This document shows positions 5,454 to 10,863 of a DNA stretch of 10,863 bases, piece after piece. The notes below the pieces were generated by a model. The model was not told the origin of the DNA. It ran no database searches and saw only the letters and a program-made list of their open reading frames with translations. Both the position numbers and the translations under genes were made by a program. Position 1 is the stretch's first letter. Each line of letters starts with the position of its first letter. Origin of the DNA: Myxococcaceae bacterium (GTDB taxonomy: Bacteria; Myxococcota; Myxococcia; Myxococcales; Myxococcaceae); assembly GCA_018262385.1 (NCBI GenBank), contig JAGSPQ010000211.1, forward strand, positions 1 to 10,863, read 5' to 3'.

Positions 5454-6539
5454 GTGATCCCGGATTCAAAGATCGACGAGATCCGCGAGCGGATCGATCT
5501 CGTCGCGCTGATGGGCCGCCACGGGGTCGAGCTGAAGAAGTCGGGGCGCAGCTTCAAGGGCTGCTGTCCGTTTCACCAGGAGAAGACGCCCTCGTTCCAC
5601 GTCTGGCCCGAGGAGCGCCGCTTCAAGTGCTTCGGCTGCCAGGCCGGCGGCGACGCGTTCAGCTTCCTCCAGCGGCTGTTCGGCAAGTCCTTCCTCGACA
5701 CCGTCCGCGACCTCGCCAAGGACGCCGGCGTCGATCTCGACGAGGCGATCGACCCGGGCCTCAAAGAGAAGGCGCAGATCAAGGACGCGACCGACGTCGC
5801 CGCCGAGCACTTCAAGTCGCGGCTGTGGGATGCGGTCGTTGGCAAACGTGCTCGGGAGTACCTGCTGAGCAGAGGTGTTACTGAGGACGTGGCGCGGGCC
5901 TTTGGGCTCGGATGGGCGCCACTGGCCTGGACAGAGCTGGCCGACAAGCTGCGCGAGCGAGGGTTGATCGCGGCCGCAGAGAAGGCAGGCCTGGTTTCAC
6001 CCAGGAAAACTGGCGATGGCCACTACGACATGTTCCGCGGACGACTGATCATCCCCATTCGCTCTCCTGAAGGGCGCACCATTGCTTTCGGCGGCCGCCT
6101 CCTCGAGGGCGACGACGGACCCAAGTACCTCAACTCGCGAGAGTCGAAGCTCTACAACAAGAGCGAGACCCTCTACGGCCTCGACCAGGCGCGCGACGAG
6201 GTGCGCAAGAAGAAGAGCGTGGTGCTGTGCGAGGGGTACTTCGACTGCATCGGGCTGCACCAGGCGGGGGTGAAGAACGCCGTCGCGCTCTGCTCTACCG
6301 CGCTCACCCCGGGGCACATGACGGTGCTGGCCCGGGCCGAAGGAAAGGAATTGGTGCTGCTGCTCGATGGCGACGACGCCGGACGCAAGGCGGTCGAGCG
6401 GCTGGCCGCTCCGATCCTCGCCGCCGGCGGTAAGGCCCGGGTGGCGGCGCTGCCCGATGGCGAAGATCCCGACACCTGGGCGCGCAAAGTCGGCCCCGAG
6501 GCGGTGCACAAGCTGATCGAGACCGCTCCCACGCTGTGA
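5454..6539 (+). CDS. dnaG: DNA primase DnaG, zinc-binding and Toprim part (split gene, first fragment)
   Basis: 361 residues covering the first two parts of bacterial primase, which makes RNA primers at the replication fork. The zinc domain has C38-x2-H41 and C59-x2-C62 (CHC2 type, same positions as E. coli within two residues). The RNA polymerase domain has K-Y-L-N-S (224–228), and the Toprim core has E260-G-Y-F-D, A-L-C-S-T-A-L-T-P-G-H (278–288) and L-L-D305-G-D307-D-A-G, supplying the metal-binding acids. It stops at E357-T-A-P-T-L, where normal primases continue (E. coli: E-Q-A-M-P-L-S-A-F). The GTG start at 5454 sits 14 bp after yqeY; only a weak TTAGG precedes it. The stop TGA overlaps the ATG of the next frame (TGATG). 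About 5828–6095 uses codons rare elsewhere in the gene. Either a true two-piece primase, an inactivating mutation, or a sequence error. Confidence 0.9.
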   Translation: MIPDSKIDEIRERIDLVALMGRHGVELKKSGRSFKGCCPFHQEKTPSFHVWPEERRFKCFGCQAGGDAFSFLQRLFGKSFLDTVRDLAKDAGVDLDEAIDPGLKEKAQIKDATDVAAEHFKSRLWDAVVGKRAREYLLSRGVTEDVARAFGLGWAPLAWTELADKLRERGLIAAAEKAGLVSPRKTGDGHYDMFRGRLIIPIRSPEGRTIAFGGRLLEGDDGPKYLNSRESKLYNKSETLYGLDQARDEVRKKKSVVLCEGYFDCIGLHQAGVKNAVALCSTALTPGHMTVLARAEGKELVLLLDGDDAGRKAVERLAAPILAAGGKARVAALPDGEDPDTWARKVGPEAVHKLIETAPTL

Positions 6540-7105
6540 TGCGGTCGGCCTTCTTCGGCGCGCTGTCGGGGTTGATGGGCCTGCCGGCCGCGGAGCTGGA
6601 ATCGACGCTGAAGGGCAAGCCGGGCGCCACGGTGAAGGCGGTGCCCAAGCCCGCGCCGGGCCTGGAGGAAAAGCCCCCCGAGCAGTGGGAGGCGCTGTTC
6701 GCCGCCGGGGTGCTGCGCGACGTGCGGCTGCTGGGCAAGGACCAGTGGCGGGCGGCCGATGAGCTGAAGCACACCGGCCTGCGCAACCTGATCGCGGCCC
6801 TCGCCACCGGGCACTCCCGCGAAGACGCGCTCTACGAAGCGAGCGAAGCGGTGAAGCGGACGCTAGAAGAGCAAGCGCTTCAGAAGTCGTTACCTGAAGA
6901 CGACCAGGCGTTGGAACAGTGGTTCCTGGTGGTTTGTCGAAGGCTGAAGCTCCGGGGACTCGAGGAGCAATTGACCCGAATCGCGAGGGAGCTGGCGCAG
7001 TCGGGCGGCTCTGGTTCGGACTTGACGGATGAAGCGCGCGAGATGCTTTCGCAGCAGGCGCAGTTGTTGGCGCTGAAGAGGCAGATCCAGGCTCAAAAAC
7101 CCTGA
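6539..7105 (+). CDS. dnaG: DNA primase DnaG, C-terminal helicase-interaction part (split gene, second fragment)
   Basis: 188 residues in the +2 frame relative to the first fragment, beginning at an ATG whose first base is the last base of the preceding TGA (a GTG at 6536 is an alternative). M1-R-S-A-F-F-G-A-L-S-G-L-M-G-L-P matches the family helix that in E. coli reads Y-L-R-Q-E-L-G-N-K-L-G, so the fragment starts in the middle of the primase. After a Pro/Lys linker (about 30–55), W-E-A-L-F-A-A-G-V-L and the A-D-E-L-K-H-T-G-L-R-N-L-I-A-A-L region plus a coiled C-terminal helix form the DnaB-binding domain. Compared with intact primases about 40 residues of the polymerase domain's last helical bundle are missing between the fragments. 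There is no Shine-Dalgarno sequence, so translation would depend on stop-start coupling. Roughly 6862–7105 is less GC-biased at third positions. Confidence 0.85.
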   Translation: MRSAFFGALSGLMGLPAAELESTLKGKPGATVKAVPKPAPGLEEKPPEQWEALFAAGVLRDVRLLGKDQWRAADELKHTGLRNLIAALATGHSREDALYEASEAVKRTLEEQALQKSLPEDDQALEQWFLVVCRRLKLRGLEEQLTRIARELAQSGGSGSDLTDEAREMLSQQAQLLALKRQIQAQKP

Positions 7106-7115
7106 AGACCTTTCA

Positions 7116-7145
7116 TTGAACTTTTCGACCGTTGTGGAGTAACAG
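7116..7145 (+). promoter_or_regulatory. Possible internal promoter before rpoD
   Basis: The 96-bp gap between dnaG and rpoD is noticeably AT-richer than its surroundings. It holds TTGAAC (7116–7121) and, 18 nt on, TAACAG (7140–7145), four and three matches to consensus. A second weak pair is TTGCTT at 7161. Operons of this type often have extra promoters before rpoD. No terminator hairpin is seen in the gap. The likely ribosome-binding site is AGGCGG (7185–7190), 11 nt before the ATG. Confidence 0.3.
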
Positions 7146-7201
7146 CCGCGGTTTCACATTTTGCTTCAACTCTTAAGCGACCATAGGCGGACCTAAGCAC
7201 C

Positions 7202-9349
<2,148 letters not shown>

Positions 9350-9350
9350 G

Positions 9351-9881
9351 TCAGGCCGGTGGCCGCACGGCCACCATCACCAACGACGCCGGCGCCTCGC
9401 TGAACTCGGTGCGCCGAAACCCGCTCTTCTCGAAAGAGCGGATCGCGCGCTCGTTCACCCGCAGCGGGTCGATCACCGCCACCCGGAACTTCGGGAACAG
9501 CTCGGCCTCGAGGAACGCCTTCAGCACGGTGGTCCCCATCCCCTTCCCCAGTCCCAATGGGTCGGCGAGGAAGAGATCGACGCCGGCCAGTTCCTCTTTG
9601 CGAAACGCGGTGAACAGGCCGTTGGTCGGCTTCACCACTCCGTCGGGCAGCGAGTCGTCGCGCACCGGGTAGTACTGGGCGTACCCCACCGGCTGCTCGT
9701 CGAGCTCGATCAGGTAGCCACGGGCGGTGTCCTCGCCGCGCGCGCGGGCGCCGTACCTGGCGGCGATCTGCTCGAGGGTGAAGCTCTCGCCGCGGGTCCA
9801 CCACTGCTTGAGGTGCGGGCGGGCGAACCACTCGTGCATCAGCGGCAGGTGATTGAGTCGCAAGGGGACGAACTGGATCAC
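9351..9881 (-). CDS. GNAT N-acetyltransferase, AAC(6')/Acetyltransf_8-like
   Basis: 176 residues, GTG start, a single GNAT domain that would use acetyl-CoA to acetylate an amine. W19-F-A-R-P-H-L-K-Q-W-W (18–28) is the start typical of the aminoglycoside 6'-acetyltransferase and siderophore-acetylase branch. V101-D-L-F-L-A-D-P (101–108) is strand beta-4, and L109-G-L-G-K-G-M-G-T-T-V-L is the acetyl-CoA pyrophosphate loop. D138-P-L-R-V-N-E-R-A-I-R-S-F-E-K-S-G-F (138–155) is the classical last motif. Resistance is not implied: many chromosomal members act on unknown substrates. It lies 16 bp downstream of the lipoprotein gene and probably shares its transcript. Its 3' end meets rpoD tail-to-tail with one base between. 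The GTG start has AGGAG 12 nt upstream. Confidence 0.87.
   Translation of the reverse strand: MIQFVPLRLNHLPLMHEWFARPHLKQWWTRGESFTLEQIAARYGARARGEDTARGYLIELDEQPVGYAQYYPVRDDSLPDGVVKPTNGLFTAFRKEELAGVDLFLADPLGLGKGMGTTVLKAFLEAELFPKFRVAVIDPLRVNERAIRSFEKSGFRRTEFSEAPASLVMVAVRPPA
9358..9375. terminator. Hairpin at the rpoD/acetyltransferase convergent junction
   Basis: GGTGGCC, loop GCAC, then GGCCACC: a perfect 7-bp stem beginning nine bases after the rpoD stop and lying inside the last codons of the acetyltransferase gene. No U-tract follows on either strand. Because the two genes are one base apart, this is the nearest candidate for ending rpoD transcription, perhaps with Rho. Confidence 0.35.
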
Positions 9882-9897
9882 CCCCGAAGCCTACTCC

Positions 9898-10665
9898 TCA
9901 GTGGATCGAGACTTTGGGCCCTGTTTCGGAAGCCGGCCGGGCGGCGGCGAGCCGGCGGCACTTGGCCACCACCTGCTGGGCGAGCTTGGGGGCGGCCTCG
10001 GCGAGCAGCTGCTTGCGCAGCTCGGCGCCTCGCCGGCTGGACAGCGGGGGGCTGGCGCGGACCTCGCCTCGAACCCGCTCGTGGACGGTGAAGAGGATGG
10101 TGCCGGTCTTCACGTCGAACAGGGTGGCCTCGAGGACTCCCGCTTCCTCCACTGTCTCGCCGGGCGCGAAGAAGGCGCCGAGCAGCGTCGGGTAGAGCGC
10201 CGCCCAGCCGTTGCTGTGGCTCTCTTCGTTGAAGCGCTGGCGGTAGAGCAGCAGGTACTCGGTGCGGTAGCGGCCGGCCAGCTCGCGCAGCCCCGACACG
10301 CCCCGGTCGATCGGCCAGTCGGTGGAGACCTCGGTGGTGAGCTCGAACAGCCCGCTCTGCTCGAGGGTGTCGGCCACCTGGGCGGGAGTGGCCTCCTGGG
10401 GGACTTCGCCGTCCGGCTCGTAGCGGCTGGCGACCGGGACCACGCCGAGGCGGGCGTCTTCCTCGAGGAACACCGGCGAGGCGAGGATCGCGCGCAGCTC
10501 GGCCTCTCCGAGGGCGCCCTTGTCGCGCGAGAAGTGGTTCTCGGTCAGCACCGGCTGGGCGGCCGCGGCCTCGAACAGCAGCGGCGCCAACTCGGGCATC
10601 GCGGCAGACCGGTGGGCGCAGGCGGAACTGACGGCAGCGAGGAGGAGGACGGTGGGCAGGCGCAT
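9898..10665 (-). CDS. Probable lipoprotein of unknown function
   Basis: 255 residues from ATG 10665, chosen because GGAGAA lies seven bases before it and because it begins directly with a signal peptide (M-R-L-P-T-V-L-L-L-A-A-V-S-S-A-C16). A longer reading from 10731 would add 22 residues before the signal and has no ribosome site. Cys16 with A at -1 is a plausible lipobox, although -3 is Ser rather than Leu. After maturation the protein has short helices and a central core, with A-G-R-Y-R-T-E-Y-L-L-L-Y-R-Q-R-F near residues 130–145 and A-G-V-L-E-A-T-L-F-D-V-K-T-G-T-I-L-F-T-V near 176–195, the strand-rich pattern of periplasmic envelope lipoproteins seen in myxobacteria. No catalytic motif is recognised. 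It leads the probable two-gene unit with the acetyltransferase. Confidence 0.8.
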   Translation of the reverse strand: MRLPTVLLLAAVSSACAHRSAAMPELAPLLFEAAAAQPVLTENHFSRDKGALGEAELRAILASPVFLEEDARLGVVPVASRYEPDGEVPQEATPAQVADTLEQSGLFELTTEVSTDWPIDRGVSGLRELAGRYRTEYLLLYRQRFNEESHSNGWAALYPTLLGAFFAPGETVEEAGVLEATLFDVKTGTILFTVHERVRGEVRASPPLSSRRGAELRKQLLAEAAPKLAQQVVAKCRRLAAARPASETGPKVSIH

Positions 10666-10764
10666 GGCGGGGTTCTCCGGGGGCGAGGAGGCGAGCGGAA
10701 GAATCCCGTAAGGTGGGCGGCGGGACTTCACGCCGCGCGCACCGGATCTTCATTTTTTCGTCAT

Positions 10765-10788
10765 CTCATGACTCCTCCCTTTCCGCTT
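10765..10788. repeat. 24-bp direct repeat, copy 1
   Basis: The 24 bases beginning CTCATGACTCC and ending TTCCGCTT are repeated exactly 75 bp later. On the minus strand each copy reads as a purine-rich GGGAGGAG followed by TCATGAG, that is, a ribosome-binding-like site next to an ATG. The bases before both copies (TCGTCAT) are also shared, with a 2-base difference. Confidence 0.85.
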
Positions 10789-10837
10789 CGCTCTCCCCCC
10801 TCGCCTCACTCCGTTCGTGCTCGGGGCCGGTCGTCAT
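10766..10837 (-). CDS. Possible upstream small ORF (23 residues), tentative
   Basis: ATG at 10837 with GGGAGGAG nine bases before it, running to a TGA at 10766 inside the first repeat copy. The product would be M-T-T-G-P-E-H-E-R-S-E-A-R-G-E-S-E-A-E-R then E-E-S: highly charged and Glu-rich, with no membrane segment. It lies about 100 bp upstream of the lipoprotein start. The second ribosome-like site, seven bases further on, precedes a 4-codon frame (ATG-ACG-AAA-AAA-TGA). Both could be upstream peptides that tune the lipoprotein, or chance. I would not assert that they are translated. Confidence 0.2.
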   Translation of the reverse strand: MTTGPEHERSEARGESEAEREES

Positions 10838-10839
10838 GC

Positions 10840-10863
10840 CTCATGACTCCTCCCTTTCCGCTT
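10840..10863. repeat. 24-bp direct repeat, copy 2 (reaches window edge)
   Basis: Exact copy of 10765–10788, offset by 75 bp and ending on the last base of the window. The match may continue beyond it. Between the copies lies a CT-rich stretch (on the minus strand GA-rich, with repeating G-A-G-C-G-A-A-like units). A tandem repeat with period 75 or a duplicated gene end is possible. Confidence 0.85.

Noticed and set aside
9351..9881. An aminoglycoside-resistance gene
   Set aside because: The GNAT motifs fit the AAC(6') branch, but the gene sits in core chromosomal context with matching composition and no mobile element. Most such genes have other substrates.
9878..10753. A second, longer minus-strand frame overlapping the lipoprotein gene
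   Set aside because: Its product is Arg/Pro/Gly-rich with no signal peptide. The other frame has a signal peptide, a lipobox and a Shine-Dalgarno sequence at the right distance.
10666..10863. A CRISPR-like array from the 24-bp repeat
   Set aside because: Only two copies are visible, the spacer is CT-rich rather than unique, the repeat is not palindromic in the usual way, and no cas gene is present.

Overview
The window looks like chromosome of a high-GC bacterium with very dense gene packing, most likely from the Myxococcota or a close relative. This rests on the strong preference for G or C at third codon positions, the order rpsU – yqeY – dnaG – rpoD, the long Lys/Glu-rich head on the major sigma factor, and the similarity of the primase and lipoprotein to what I recall of myxobacterial proteins. 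No database was searched. No rRNA, tRNA, CRISPR array, transposase or phage gene was seen.

Layout. (1) 1–1017, plus strand: the 3' part of a probable outer-membrane beta-barrel protein and a small helical protein. (2) 1028–2137, minus: a polytopic membrane protein with repeated His motifs. (3) 2169–2885, plus: a TrmJ-like tRNA 2'-O-methyltransferase, divergent from (2) across only 31 bp. (4) 2872–4542, minus: a pilin-like membrane-anchored protein, a 264-bp hairpin-rich spacer, and a divergent poly(ADP-ribose) glycohydrolase (PARG)-like macrodomain protein. (5) 4672–9349, plus: the macromolecular synthesis operon, rpsU (ribosomal protein S21), yqeY, dnaG (primase) and rpoD (housekeeping sigma factor). 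It couples translation, replication priming and transcription initiation. A strong intrinsic terminator/attenuator lies between rpsU and yqeY. (6) 9351–10665, minus: a lipoprotein gene followed 16 bp later by a GNAT acetyltransferase gene that runs tail-to-tail into rpoD. (7) 10666–10863: lipoprotein upstream region with a 24-bp direct repeat that reaches the window edge.

The points most worth checking are these. dnaG is split into two overlapping frames (TGATG), and about 40 residues of the family are missing at the junction. The PARG-like protein keeps a Q-D-E catalytic signature and the WGCGAYGG motif. A palindrome between that gene and rpsU carries two back-to-back -35-like hexamers, which would make the PARG-like mRNA leaderless. 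dnaG contains stretches with codon use unlike their surroundings.
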